From Methylobacterium sp. Leaf117 (GTDB lineage Bacteria; Pseudomonadota; Alphaproteobacteria; Rhizobiales; Beijerinckiaceae): 64,000 nucleotides of DNA. Each line of letters starts with the position of its first letter. Position 1 is the stretch's first letter. The DNA lies in assembly GCF_001422985.1 (NCBI RefSeq), contig NZ_LMNL01000012.1, positions 251,096 through 315,095 of the forward strand. Reading direction: 5' to 3'. The translations under genes and the position numbers were made by a program. Below the pieces are notes generated by a model that did no database searches, was not told the origin of the DNA, and saw only the letters and a list, made by a program, of their open reading frames with translations. Shown here piece after piece: positions 1 through 8,648 of this stretch.

Positions 1-225
1 CGGATTCTGCGAAATGTAGTCCCGCGCCGTCGCGATGGCGGTGATGGTGGCGGCGTCCGCCGCACGGTCGAAATGGGTCCGGTAGTTGACGCCGCGCATG
101 TAATCGAGCCCGAGGCTCGTTATGCCGATCAGCGGCACCAGGCTCAGGGCGAAGATCAGGACGACGTTGCCGCCGCGATCGGCACGCAGGCGACGCGTGA
201 ACCGGGAGAGGGGAGCGGCGATCAT
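1..225 (-). CDS. TadG-like pilus assembly protein, N-terminal part (cut by window edge)
   Basis: Only the first 75 residues lie in the window; the gene runs off the left edge. After a basic start (RFTRRLRADRGGN) comes one hydrophobic helix (VVLIFALSLVPLIGI) and then a region opening LGLDYMRGVNYRTHFDRAADAA. This is the usual N-terminus of TadG-related proteins of the tight-adherence (Flp) pilus system, which are anchored by a single N-terminal helix with the bulk in the periplasm. The ATG at 225 lies 10 bp after the stop of the upstream TadE-like gene, so the three genes at 1-1604 probably form one operon. Family call is by pattern; the C-terminal domain cannot be seen. Confidence 0.75.
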   Translation of the reverse strand, partial: MIAAPLSRFTRRLRADRGGNVVLIFALSLVPLIGITSLGLDYMRGVNYRTHFDRAADAATITAIATARDYISQNP

Positions 226-235
226 CGGGAGGGCC

Positions 236-946
236 TCACGACGCAGGGCAGGCACGGGCGGTCGTCGTGCCGCCGCTCGGGTCGAAGGCGATCCCGGCGA
301 CGTAGCGCGGCGAGAGGTAGAAGGATTTGGCGATGCGGACGGAGCCGACCACGGATTGGGCGATCAGCGGCTTGTAGTCGAACACGACATCGGCCACGAC
401 GAGGAACCCCGGCCCGAAGGTGTCGTTCGGGAGCGTCGCCGGGCTCGGCCCCGCGGTGTTGGGGGCCGCGACCAGAACGTCGGTGCAGGAGCGCCCCTGA
501 CCCGACGTCCAGGTGACACGGGGGACGAAGGTGCAGGTCGTGGTGCAGCCGAGGGGGAGGGTCCGGAACTGGACGCCCGACAGCGACCATTTCAGCAGGG
601 TCCAGACCGAGACGTTCTGCTCCCTGGCCGCCTTCATGGCCTCCGGGAACATCACGAGCTGGGCGCGCGAGATCGCCAGGATGTCGGTCTGGGTGATGCT
701 GCCGGTGTCGTTGCGGGCGACGAGATCCGCCAGGGTGCTGGCGGCCAGCTCCACCTTGCGCATCATGATGATGTAGCGGACCAGGTCGAAGGTCACCGCC
801 GACAGGATGATCATCACTGGAACGATCAGGGCGAACTCGACGATCGCGATCCCACGCCGGTCGGCGCGGAACCGCTTGAGGGTCCGGCGGCTCGTGAGAC
901 GTCGCAGGCTCATGCAAAGTCGAAGGCTGCAGAGTCGAAGGCTCAT
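236..946 (-). CDS. TadE-like pseudopilin family protein
   Basis: A 236-aa protein with a basic N-terminus, the motif RRGIAIVEFALIVPVMIIL forming the single N-terminal helix, and a polar extracytoplasmic part. Gly/Ala followed by VEFALI and a hydrophobic run is the hallmark of TadE/TadF minor pseudopilins of the Tad pilus; the Glu corresponds to the pilin Glu that follows the prepilin-peptidase cleavage site. Four Cys residues in the distal part (CTTTC, C before TDV, ACP) may form disulfides. The start at 946 lies 7 bp after the upstream stop. The first residues are a duplicated SLRLC repeat, so an in-frame ATG at 913 (MSLRRL) is an equally good start. A real gene; exact role in the pilus is inferred. 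Confidence 0.8.
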   Translation of the reverse strand: MSLRLCSLRLCMSLRRLTSRRTLKRFRADRRGIAIVEFALIVPVMIILSAVTFDLVRYIIMMRKVELAASTLADLVARNDTGSITQTDILAISRAQLVMFPEAMKAAREQNVSVWTLLKWSLSGVQFRTLPLGCTTTCTFVPRVTWTSGQGRSCTDVLVAAPNTAGPSPATLPNDTFGPGFLVVADVVFDYKPLIAQSVVGSVRIAKSFYLSPRYVAGIAFDPSGGTTTARACPAS

Positions 947-953
947 GGCTGCC

Positions 954-1604
954 TCAGCATGGGACCTGGACGTTGCGCGTGGTGAAGGGCTCGTTGCGGA
1001 AGGCGATCGCCGCCCGCGCGTAGGAGACCTTCCCGAAAGTCGAGTCCGTGCCGAGATTGAGGCCGAGCCAGAGAAAGCTGAACACCGGCACCGGATAGAA
1101 GACCTGGATGTAGCCGTAGGTCCCCGGCGCACCGGGGCAATACGGCGTCCGATCCTTGTCCATCACCACCGGGACGAGGCCGGTCTCCTCCGGGTTGATG
1201 AAGGCGGCAAATCCGCCGCCGGAGCCGGTCAGGGTCGTGGTCTGAAGGCTGGTGATGATCCGGTCGCACGACAGACCGGCAATCAGCTTGGTGCAGAAGA
1301 CCGTCTCGCGGAACCCGTTGGCGGTGGACGCGCCCTGCGTCAGCGCGCCGAGCATGACGGCGCGGCTCGCATCGGCCGTCGCCTTCTCAACGGCCGCATA
1401 ACAGAAGATATACAGGCCGCATTGAAGTATTTCGACGAAGACGAGCATGAACAACGGCATGACCATGGCGAACTCGACTGCTGTCGCGCCGCTGGCGGAG
1501 CGTCGAAATCCGTACAACCGTCTCTTGCACCGCGTTGCGAACGGCAGGACGGTCGTTGCGGCGCCAGATGTCTGTCGATCCGGGTCTATAATCCGTGCCG
1601 TCAT
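954..1604 (-). CDS. TadE/TadF-like pseudopilin family protein
   Basis: A 216-aa protein. Its N-terminal motif GATAVEFAMVMPLFMLVFVEILQ is the TadE-type helix with the conserved VEF; the rest is a Cys-containing extracytoplasmic domain. I chose the ATG at 1604 because the longer frame (to 1682) adds residues that do not look like a leader; AAAGGAG lies about 15 bp upstream. First gene of the three-gene minus-strand pilus cluster running to the left edge. TadE and TadF normally act as minor pseudopilins together with TadG, matching the three genes here. Which of the two is E and which is F cannot be decided from sequence alone. Confidence 0.78.
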   Translation of the reverse strand: MTARIIDPDRQTSGAATTVLPFATRCKRRLYGFRRSASGATAVEFAMVMPLFMLVFVEILQCGLYIFCYAAVEKATADASRAVMLGALTQGASTANGFRETVFCTKLIAGLSCDRIITSLQTTTLTGSGGGFAAFINPEETGLVPVVMDKDRTPYCPGAPGTYGYIQVFYPVPVFSFLWLGLNLGTDSTFGKVSYARAAIAFRNEPFTTRNVQVPC

Positions 1605-1924
1605 TGTGAGACCCGCGGGCTCCTTTGAATTCACTCCGACTATCCGCAGTCCGAATCCGTCTAGACCAGCAATGCGCGCCAAGCCTTAAGGTCGCATTAC
1701 GCCGGTCGTCGAAGGTCGCGGTCATCGGCCAAGGCCGGCCCGATCTCCCGGATGCGCCCGCAATCCTGGTTCATGTCTGGATCAAGCCCGGACCACGGCC
1801 GGGCCAGGGCTGGGCCAGGGCTGGACATTGCCCGCAACAACCGGAATCTGCGGATCCGACGGTCGCCGGGCGCCTCTCGAACCGCCTGCGGCCCCTGTCC
1901 GCCACCATCAGCGACGAGATCACC
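1605..1924. other. Intergenic region between pilus operon and fae-like gene
   Basis: Divergent spacer of 320 bp. It should hold the promoter of the minus-strand pilus genes and that of the plus-strand fae-like gene, but I see no convincing -35/-10 pair. An exact 11-bp tandem duplication (GGGCCAGGGCT twice) lies at 1801-1822. No RNA gene recognised. Confidence 0.4.
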
Positions 1925-2473
1925 ATGAGCGAACGCATCATCCTCCGGGCCGGCGAGGCCCTGGTCGCCGGCGGCCCGCCGAACACCGCCTCCGAGCCCG
2001 AAGTCATCATCGGCGAACTCGACGGTCCGGTGGGCACCGCGCTCGCCACCCTGACGGGCGATCAGGTCGTCGGCCACAGCCGCGTCTTCGCCCTCCTCAA
2101 CACCGACATCATGGTGCGGCCGGTGACGCTGTGCGTCTCCAAGGTCAGCGTCACCGAGAGCAAGTACACCTCGATCCTGATGGGCACGGTGCAGTTCGCC
2201 ATCGCCAACGGCGTGCTCGACGCGGTGCGGGCCGGCTACATCCCCAAGGAGAAGGCCAACGACCTCGGCATCATCTGCTCGGTCTGGCTCAGCCCCGGCG
2301 TGATCGAGGCCGAGACCGTCGATCACAAGGCTTTGTTCGACATCCAGCGCCGGGGCATGACCGAGGCGATCCGCAAGGCGATGACCAACGAGCCTTCGAT
2401 CGACTGGCTGCTGGAGAACCAGGACAAGATCATCCACAAGTATTATCAGATGGGTCTCGACGGAAAGATCTGA
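1925..2473 (+). CDS. Formaldehyde-activating enzyme (Fae) family homologue
   Basis: A 182-aa protein aligning end to end with the Fae family (about 170 aa), which condenses formaldehyde with tetrahydromethanopterin in methylotrophs. Shared blocks are GEALV near the N-terminus, VIIG, the central PVTLCVSKVSV, and GVLDAVRAGYIPKEKANDLGIICSVWLSPG. The catalytic His of true Fae (in the segment before the IIG block) appears to be Glu here, in ASEPEVIIG. I therefore call it a paralogue of the Fae2/Fae3 type rather than Fae itself; it may bind a C1 carrier or sense formaldehyde without that chemistry. The ATG at 1925 follows GACGAG; the longer frame upstream is unlike the family. The gene supports a methylotroph assignment. 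Confidence 0.85.
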   Translation: MSERIILRAGEALVAGGPPNTASEPEVIIGELDGPVGTALATLTGDQVVGHSRVFALLNTDIMVRPVTLCVSKVSVTESKYTSILMGTVQFAIANGVLDAVRAGYIPKEKANDLGIICSVWLSPGVIEAETVDHKALFDIQRRGMTEAIRKAMTNEPSIDWLLENQDKIIHKYYQMGLDGKI

Positions 2474-2540
2474 GACGGACCACGCCCGGCCGGGCCGGCG
2501 GCGCTTTGCCGTCGCGCCCGGCTCGTGCGACAGGGCGCGG

Positions 2541-3359
2541 ATGCCCGCCGCCCCACCCGCTGCCGACGCCATGACCCAACCAGCCTCGACCCAACCAGAC
2601 TCGAACCCGCCAGACCTGAACCCGCCAGACCCGAACCCGCCCGCCGGCCCGGTCGTCATCCTGGTCCAGCCGCAGCTCGCCGAGAACATCGGCATGACCG
2701 CGCGCGCCATGGCGAATTTCGGCCTGTCGGAGCTTCGTCTGGTGGCGCCGAAGAACGGCTGGCCCAAGAAGGGCGTGCGCGAGGCGGCCTCCGGCGCCAC
2801 CCACATCCTCGACGGCGCCTCCGTTCACGCCACCCTCGGCGAGGCGATCGCCGATCTGCACTACGTGCTGGCCACCACCGCCCGCGAGCGCGGGCAGATG
2901 AAGCGGGTCTACGCCCCGGACGAGGCCATGCGCGACGTGGCGGGGCGCACCGGCCAGCGCGTCGGCATCCTGTTCGGGCGCGAGCGTGCGGGCCTCGACA
3001 ACGACGAGGTCTCGCTCGCCGACGCCATCGTGACCTTCCCGGTCGACGCGCGCTTCTCGTCGCTGAACCTCGCCCAGGGCGTCCTGCTGATGGGCTACGA
3101 GTGGCGCCGGGCCGCCGGCCTGTCGGCGCTGCCCTTCACCGGGGAGATGCTGTCGCCGCCCGCCACCCGCGAGGCGATGGCCTCCCTGTTCGCGTCCCTG
3201 GAGGAGGGCCTGGCCCGGGCCGGGTTCTATCCGCCCGAGAAGCGGGACATCATCGCCCGGAACATGCGCGACATGCTCCACCGCATGGCCATGACCGAGC
3301 AGGATGTGCGGACGATGCGCGGCGCTTTGCGCGCCCTCATGACTCGCAAGACAAACTGA
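2541..3359 (+). CDS. trmJ: tRNA (cytidine/uridine-2'-O-)-methyltransferase TrmJ family
   Basis: A 272-aa SPOUT (SpoU/TrmH) class methyltransferase. Family motifs in order: QPQLAENIGMTARAMANFG (motif 1), GILFGRERAGLDNDEV (motif 2) and SSLNLAQGV (motif 3), which build the SAM-binding trefoil knot. TrmJ methylates the ribose at position 32 of the tRNA anticodon loop. The N-terminal 30-35 residues are a low-complexity Pro-Asn-Asp stretch made by a 15-bp tandem repeat (2596-2640) and are probably dispensable. An ATG at 2571 (MTQPAS) is an alternative start. It lies 67 bp after the fae-like gene on the same strand; no functional link is evident. Confidence 0.88.
   Translation: MPAAPPAADAMTQPASTQPDSNPPDLNPPDPNPPAGPVVILVQPQLAENIGMTARAMANFGLSELRLVAPKNGWPKKGVREAASGATHILDGASVHATLGEAIADLHYVLATTARERGQMKRVYAPDEAMRDVAGRTGQRVGILFGRERAGLDNDEVSLADAIVTFPVDARFSSLNLAQGVLLMGYEWRRAAGLSALPFTGEMLSPPATREAMASLFASLEEGLARAGFYPPEKRDIIARNMRDMLHRMAMTEQDVRTMRGALRALMTRKTN
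2596..2640 (+). repeat. 15-bp in-frame tandem repeat in trmJ N-terminus
   Basis: About three copies of a unit like AACCCGCCAGACCTG encode the peptide repeat D-x-N-P-P. The unit is a multiple of three, so the frame is kept. One of many such short tandem duplications in this window. Confidence 0.75.
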
Positions 3360-3408
3360 CGGCAACACATCCAAGAACAGGCGATCTTAACGGCGTCGCT
3401 ATATTTGC

Positions 3409-5766
3409 ATGGCAGCCTACAGCCCCATGCCTCTTCATCGTCTCACCACGTTCGGCGGCGAGTTCGCCTCCGCCTCCCGCGAAGCGGCGTTCCAGGCGGA
3501 GCGCCTGCCGGAGACGCTGCGGCACACGTGGGTGATCTTCCTGACCTGCATCGCGGTGAACGTGCTGCTGTTTGCCAACGATGCGAGCTTCATCAGCGGT
3601 CAGGACGGTCTCGGCGAGATGCTGGTGGCACGCCTCACCATCCTGTTGGCGACCCTGGGCGGGCTCGTCGCCCTGCCGCATATCCGGACGTTCGCCCGGC
3701 TGCAGCAGCTCCTCATCCTGTGGCAGGTGCTGGTGAGCGTGGCCATCGGCTGCCTCTGCGGGTCGCGGACGGACAACGCCGTCCTGGCGACCCTTCTGGT
3801 TCCCTCCGCCTTCATGCTCCTGCTGCCGCTGAGCTTCGCCTGGACGGCCATCGCCGGCAGCTTCTCCGGCATCGTCCTGCTGGCGGGATACCTGATGCCG
3901 CGATCCGCGCCCGCCGCGGGCATCGGCATGACGATCGAGGTCAGCCTGGCGATCCTGACGATCCTGCTGTTCGTCGCGCGCTCGAACCGCCTGAGGCGGC
4001 TCGAATGGGCTGCGGCCGGAGCCGAGCGCAAGGTGAGCGGCGAACTCGCGGAGAGCCGCGAGCTGTTCGAGGCGATGTTCCGGGCGGTCCCGGTGCCGAT
4101 CGTCATGTCGAACGCCGCCACTGGACGACTCGTCAGCACCAACGATGCCGGATTCCGATTTTTCGAGATCGGCGCCGGTGACGTTCTGACCAATTACGGG
4201 ACCCGGCATTTCCTCTCCCAGGCCGATCACCATCAGGTGCAGGAGATCCTGGGCCGCCAGGCGGTGATCCGGGACCGGGAGACCAGCATCGAGGTCCTCA
4301 CGGGCGAGCGCCGCGACGTGCTCCTGTCGGTCGAGACGCTGCAGGTCGACGGGATCGTCTGCCACGTCTCCAGCCTCGTCGACATCACCAGCCGCAAGGC
4401 CGCCGAGGCGCAGATCCGCCTCGCCGCCAACCACGACGTGCTGACCGGCCTCGCCAACCGGGCCCTGTTCCAGGCGACGCTCGACACCGCCCTGGCGCGC
4501 GCCGCCTCCGAGGACGCGCAGGTCGGGCTCATCCTCCTCGACCTCGACGCGTTCAAGGAGATCAACGACACCCTCGGGCATGATTCCGGCGACGCCCTGC
4601 TCAAGGAGGTGGCCCGGCGGCTGTGTCAGGTGATCGGCCCCGACGATCTCGTGGCCCGGCTCGGCGGCGACGAATTCGTCATCCTCTCCTGCGGAACCGA
4701 CGGGTCCGGCCGGAGCCGCATCCACGACGTCGCGGCGCGCATCCTCGACGCCCTGCGTCCCACGATGCCGATCGGCGGGCGGGTCGTCTCGCTCCGGGCG
4801 AGCCTCGGCCTCGCGCTCTATCCGGAGCACGCGCGCAATCCGGCGGACCTGTTCACCAATGCCGATCTCGCACTCTACGCCGCCAAGGCCTCGGGGCGCA
4901 ACCGCGCCACCCTGTTCGCGCCGGCGCTGCGGGCCAGCATCGAGGACCGGGTGACGGTGACCCGCGAGATGCGCGCGGCCCTGGAGATGGGCAGCGGACT
5001 CGTGGCCCATTACCAGCCGAAGATCGACATGCTGTCCGGGGCCGTGATCGGCTTCGAGGCCCTGGCGCGCTGGCAGCACCCGACCCGCGGGTTGCTCAAG
5101 CCCCGGGACTTCTCGGCCGTGTTCGACGACGGAGAGATCGGCATCGCGGCGAGCGACGCCCTGCGCCGGCAGATCATCGCCGACATCCTGCATTGGATCG
5201 GCCTCGGACTCGAGCCGGGCCGGGTCTTCCTCAACCTCGCCTCGGTGCAGTTCGCGCACGGCGATCTGACCCAGGCCTTCCTCGACGACGTCGACGGCGC
5301 CGGCCTCCCGCGCGCGCGGGTCGGAGTCGAAGTCACCGAGACCGTCCTGCTCGGCAGCCACGTGGACCGGGTCAGCGGCGTCCTGTCCGAATTGCACGCG
5401 GCCGGCATCCGCGTGGCGCTCGATGATTTCGGCACCGGCTACGCCTCGCTCACCCACCTCAAGCAATTTCCGGTCGACGAGATCAAGATCGACCGCAGCT
5501 TCATCCGGGACCTGGGACGCAACACCAACGATGCCGCCATCGTCACCGCCGTGTTACAACTCGGTCGAAGCCTCGGGCTCGACATCACCGCCGAGGGCGT
5601 CGAGACGGTGGAACAGGCCGACTTCTTGCGCGACCGCGGCTGTACCTCCGTGCAGGGCTACCTCCATGCCAAGCCGATGGCGGCAAACCGGGTCCCGGGC
5701 TTTCTCCGCAACCGCCCGGACCTGCTCGGGGCCGCGGAAGCGGGAATCGCGCTTCAGACTGCATGA
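3409..5766 (+). CDS. Membrane-anchored PAS-GGDEF-EAL cyclic-di-GMP protein
   Basis: 785 aa. Residues about 38-195 hold five or six hydrophobic segments (a membrane sensor of MASE type), followed by a PAS-like domain (about 215-330). A GGDEF domain has GGDEF intact at 419-423, and an EAL domain starts with EALAR at 550. Metal and catalytic motifs of the EAL domain look intact: DDFGTGYAS (672-680), EIKIDRSF and AEGVET. The GGDEF half lacks the RxxD inhibitory site (GPDD in its place), so it should not be feedback-inhibited through that site. It may act as a bifunctional diguanylate cyclase/phosphodiesterase, or as a phosphodiesterase with GTP-sensing GGDEF. The ATG at 3409 has a weak ribosome-binding site; an ATG at 3427 is possible. 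Confidence 0.9.
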   Translation: MAAYSPMPLHRLTTFGGEFASASREAAFQAERLPETLRHTWVIFLTCIAVNVLLFANDASFISGQDGLGEMLVARLTILLATLGGLVALPHIRTFARLQQLLILWQVLVSVAIGCLCGSRTDNAVLATLLVPSAFMLLLPLSFAWTAIAGSFSGIVLLAGYLMPRSAPAAGIGMTIEVSLAILTILLFVARSNRLRRLEWAAAGAERKVSGELAESRELFEAMFRAVPVPIVMSNAATGRLVSTNDAGFRFFEIGAGDVLTNYGTRHFLSQADHHQVQEILGRQAVIRDRETSIEVLTGERRDVLLSVETLQVDGIVCHVSSLVDITSRKAAEAQIRLAANHDVLTGLANRALFQATLDTALARAASEDAQVGLILLDLDAFKEINDTLGHDSGDALLKEVARRLCQVIGPDDLVARLGGDEFVILSCGTDGSGRSRIHDVAARILDALRPTMPIGGRVVSLRASLGLALYPEHARNPADLFTNADLALYAAKASGRNRATLFAPALRASIEDRVTVTREMRAALEMGSGLVAHYQPKIDMLSGAVIGFEALARWQHPTRGLLKPRDFSAVFDDGEIGIAASDALRRQIIADILHWIGLGLEPGRVFLNLASVQFAHGDLTQAFLDDVDGAGLPRARVGVEVTETVLLGSHVDRVSGVLSELHAAGIRVALDDFGTGYASLTHLKQFPVDEIKIDRSFIRDLGRNTNDAAIVTAVLQLGRSLGLDITAEGVETVEQADFLRDRGCTSVQGYLHAKPMAANRVPGFLRNRPDLLGAAEAGIALQTA

Positions 5767-5940
5767 TCCGGCCTCCGGTTAGGGCGCCCCGAACCGTCCA
5801 AGCCATCAAGAAACCAAGTCACGATACGCACGTCGATAGGCCGCAAACCAACTCCTGGTTGTATTGATCTCTATTGCTCTTGATTGACAAATGATAATAT
5901 AGACGCCAGTATCGTTGATGAGTTTCCCGGCGCAATTCAA

Positions 5941-6960
5941 ATGAACGTCGACAACCTCGAATTTTCCTCTCGTTGTTTTTTGGATCTGATCGAGAGCCAG
6001 GGTGTCAACGGCAGTTGGAGTTGGCAATTCGCCGAAAACCGGCACGTTTGGTCGCCGGGCCTGTTCCGCGTCCTCGGCTTTGACCCGCAGACCACCCGGC
6101 CGAGCTACGATCGTCTGGTCGGCCTGATCCATCCGCAGGATCGGGACACGGTCGACACCGGCGTCGACCTGCTCCATGGCGTGACGCTCGGCCCTCAGAC
6201 ACTGCGCATCCGCCGACCGGACGGCGCGATCCGTGTGCTGTCGTCCCGGATCGAGATCTATCTCACCCCGGACGGGCGCCCACGCGGGGCGGCCGGGGTC
6301 GTGCTGGACGTGACGCATCAGGAGATTCTGCGGGAGGCGCGCATGGCCGAGCAGCGCCGCCGCCGCGCCTGGTACGACGACCAGCGCATCCTGACGTTCT
6401 TCAGCGACCAGTCCCATCTGTTCACCTGTCAGGAGGAAGCCTCCGAACTGACCGGCCTCTCATCGGACGAAATCGCAGCCGACGCGTTCGTGACGATCGT
6501 CGCGGATGAGCGGGAGCATGCGCGGGCCGAGAATGCCGAGGCACTGGCGGCGGGAAGGGCCTTCCGGGTGACGCCCCACATGCGCATCGCCCGGCATGAT
6601 CGGGCCTTGTTCGAAGCGTTCATCGTCCCGATCCGCGATGCGGGCGGAGCGATCCGAGAATGGGCCGGCATCACCCGGCCGATGGGCTCGAAGGCCTCTC
6701 CGGCCACCGAACTGCTTCTGGAGGGGCTCGAACAAGCCATCGACGGGCGCCACATGCGCGCCGCCCGTGCCCTGCTCGATTGGTCGATGACCGACCTCGC
6801 CCAGGCTGCCGGCCTGTCGCTGTCGACGGTCAAGCGCATGGAAGAGAACGTCGACGGCTCCGCGCCGGCGTCCCGTCGCAAGGCGGTGGCGACCCTGCGC
6901 CGCTTCGGCATCCGCTTCTCCCTGATGGAGGGCAACGTCATCGGGGTCAGCGCGACCTGA
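5941..6960 (+). CDS. PAS-HTH transcriptional regulator, paralogue 1 of 3
   Basis: 339 aa, the first of three tandem paralogues of identical length. Residues about 20-130 form a PAS_3-like domain (SWSWQFAENRHVWSPGLFRVLGFDP ... GVVLDVT), about 150-245 a second, degenerate PAS-like region, and 270-325 an XRE-type helix-turn-helix: ALLDWSMTDLAQAAGLSLST followed by VKRMEEN and LRRFGIRFSLM. The layout suggests a cytoplasmic sensor whose ligand controls DNA binding. I start it at 5941 because MNVDNLEFSSR aligns with the other two copies; an ATG at 5884 would add 19 residues. No Shine-Dalgarno is seen. The upstream 110 bp is AT-rich with TTGACA at 5885-5890. Ligand and targets unknown. Confidence 0.85.
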   Translation: MNVDNLEFSSRCFLDLIESQGVNGSWSWQFAENRHVWSPGLFRVLGFDPQTTRPSYDRLVGLIHPQDRDTVDTGVDLLHGVTLGPQTLRIRRPDGAIRVLSSRIEIYLTPDGRPRGAAGVVLDVTHQEILREARMAEQRRRRAWYDDQRILTFFSDQSHLFTCQEEASELTGLSSDEIAADAFVTIVADEREHARAENAEALAAGRAFRVTPHMRIARHDRALFEAFIVPIRDAGGAIREWAGITRPMGSKASPATELLLEGLEQAIDGRHMRAARALLDWSMTDLAQAAGLSLSTVKRMEENVDGSAPASRRKAVATLRRFGIRFSLMEGNVIGVSAT

Positions 6961-7353
6961 CGCGCTCCGTCGGCCGAGGCACCCTGCCTGGGATAAGCCC
7001 CTCGGCCGCGTCGCGCCGGGGCCTGCATTCCATCGGTGATCAGGTGCCCGGCATGCTCCAGGGCGGTCGACGCCGGCACCGTGTCGGGCCGGACCATGCG
7101 GCGGCCCGGTGGACGTTATGCGCCCGGGGCAAGAACAGCGTCAGGCTCTGACGAACGTCGGCACCGCTTCGCCATGGGTTCAACGCCGACCGCGTCGCGC
7201 GAATAGTTCGGCACCGACCGCCATCCGGTCTGATTTACATGTTTCTTACGCCAGACAGCTGACTTTAAGTTGCATCATACACGAATATGCTTTGCTCGAT
7301 TTGACATTATACAATTTAAATATCATTTGTTGTTTTTCTTCGGTCGGACACCA
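6961..7353 (+). promoter_or_regulatory. Spacer and AT-rich leader upstream of PAS-HTH paralogue 2
   Basis: 393 bp without a gene. The first 280 bp are GC-rich and show nothing recognisable. The last 90 bp are strikingly AT-rich for this genome and include TTGACA at 7311-7316 followed by AT-rich sequence, a plausible sigma70-type promoter. Paralogue 1 has a similar AT-rich leader with TTGACA and paralogue 3 a weaker one, suggesting the three genes are separately transcribed. Confidence 0.35.
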
Positions 7354-8373
7354 ATGAACGTCGACGATCTCGTATTTTCGTCTGGACAGTTTCTGAACCT
7401 GATCGAGAGCCAGGGGGTCACCGGCACCTGGGGCTGGCGCTTTGCCGACAACCAGCACATCTGGTCGCCGGGCCTGTTCCGCGTCGTCGGCCTCGACGCC
7501 CAGAGCACCCGGCCGAGCTACGATCGTCTCGTCGGCCTGATCCATCCCGAGGATCGCGAGAGGATGCAGACCAGCTTCGACCTGATCCACGGCGTGACGC
7601 TCGGCCAGCAGACCCTCCGCGTCCTCCGTCCGGACAATACAATCCGTGTCGTGTCGGCCCGGACCGAGATCTACCTCGGGGCGGACGGACGTCCGCGCGG
7701 CGCGGCCGGCGTCGTGCTGGACGTGACGGACCAGGAGCGGCTGCGCGAGGCCCGCATCACCGAGCAGCAGCGCAGGCGAGCCCTGTTCCGGCAGACGCGG
7801 ACACTGACCTTCTCCAACGATCCGGACTACGCGTTCTCGATGCCCCAGGAGGCCTCCGAGTTGACAGGCCTGCCGCTCCAGGACATCTCGGCCGATGCCT
7901 TCCAGTCGGTGGTTCGCGAGGAGCGCGAGCATTGGCGCGGGCTGAGCATCGAGGGCCAGCGCTCAGGGCTGGTGCATGTGACGAAACCCGTCCTGTACCT
8001 GGCCGGCGATGATCGCGGGCGCTTCGAGGTGTTCACCGTTCCGATCCGCGATGCGGCCGGCGTGGTGGTGGACTGGAGCAGCCTGACCCGCCCCATCGGA
8101 TCGCACACACCCCTGGCCGACGACCGGCTTCGCGAGGGCCTTGAGCAGGCCATCGACGGGCGCCATCTGCGCGCCGCCCGCGCGCTTCTGGACTGGTCGA
8201 TGACCGATCTCGCCCAGGCTGCCGGCCTGTCGCTCTCCACCGTCAAGCGCATGGAGGAGAACGTCGACAGGATCGCGAGCCAATCCCGACACCGGGCCAT
8301 GGAAACCCTGCGCCGCTTCGGCATCCGCTTCTCCCTCATGGACGGCGGCGTCATCGGCGTCAGCGCGACATGA
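7354..8373 (+). CDS. PAS-HTH transcriptional regulator, paralogue 2 of 3
   Basis: 339 aa and closely similar to the flanking copies. It has the N-terminal PAS core (LIESQGVTGTWGWRFADNQ, LVGLIHPEDRERMQ), a variable middle part, and the same C-terminal helix-turn-helix (LLDWSMTDLAQAAGLSLSTV) ending VIGVSAT. The middle region (150-245) differs most, so ligand or partner specificity probably lies there while DNA recognition is kept. I start it at 7354 by alignment with the other copies; an upstream ATG at 7270 falls in the AT-rich promoter region. No good Shine-Dalgarno. Probably a lineage-specific tandem duplication. Confidence 0.85.
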   Translation: MNVDDLVFSSGQFLNLIESQGVTGTWGWRFADNQHIWSPGLFRVVGLDAQSTRPSYDRLVGLIHPEDRERMQTSFDLIHGVTLGQQTLRVLRPDNTIRVVSARTEIYLGADGRPRGAAGVVLDVTDQERLREARITEQQRRRALFRQTRTLTFSNDPDYAFSMPQEASELTGLPLQDISADAFQSVVREEREHWRGLSIEGQRSGLVHVTKPVLYLAGDDRGRFEVFTVPIRDAAGVVVDWSSLTRPIGSHTPLADDRLREGLEQAIDGRHLRAARALLDWSMTDLAQAAGLSLSTVKRMEENVDRIASQSRHRAMETLRRFGIRFSLMDGGVIGVSAT

Positions 8374-8648
8374 AGTGCTCGGTCGACCGAACCTCGCGAG
8401 ACAAAAAATCAGCGTCCGGTTCGGCAAACTCAGCGTCCGGATTGAAATGAGCGTCATCGACGCCGGCTCGCCTGGGTGTCGGCCTGCCCTCCTTGCTATG
8501 GATAGTTCGTCCTGACCGAAAGATGCTTGAGTTCGTTCATGCAACTCTCGATTGACTGACGTAAACTTGTGTTACCGCGTGTTGATCCCGGACCGAAATC
8601 GTCACTATAGGTCGAAACTAGCTTTTGTTGGTTTTTGGCCCGAAACGC
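8374..8648 (+). promoter_or_regulatory. Spacer and leader of PAS-HTH paralogue 3
   Basis: 275 bp. It holds a short direct repeat, TCAGCGTCCGG at about 8409-8419 and again about 8428-8438, which could bind a regulator. TTGACT lies near 8553. No coding potential seen. Function is inference only. Confidence 0.3.
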
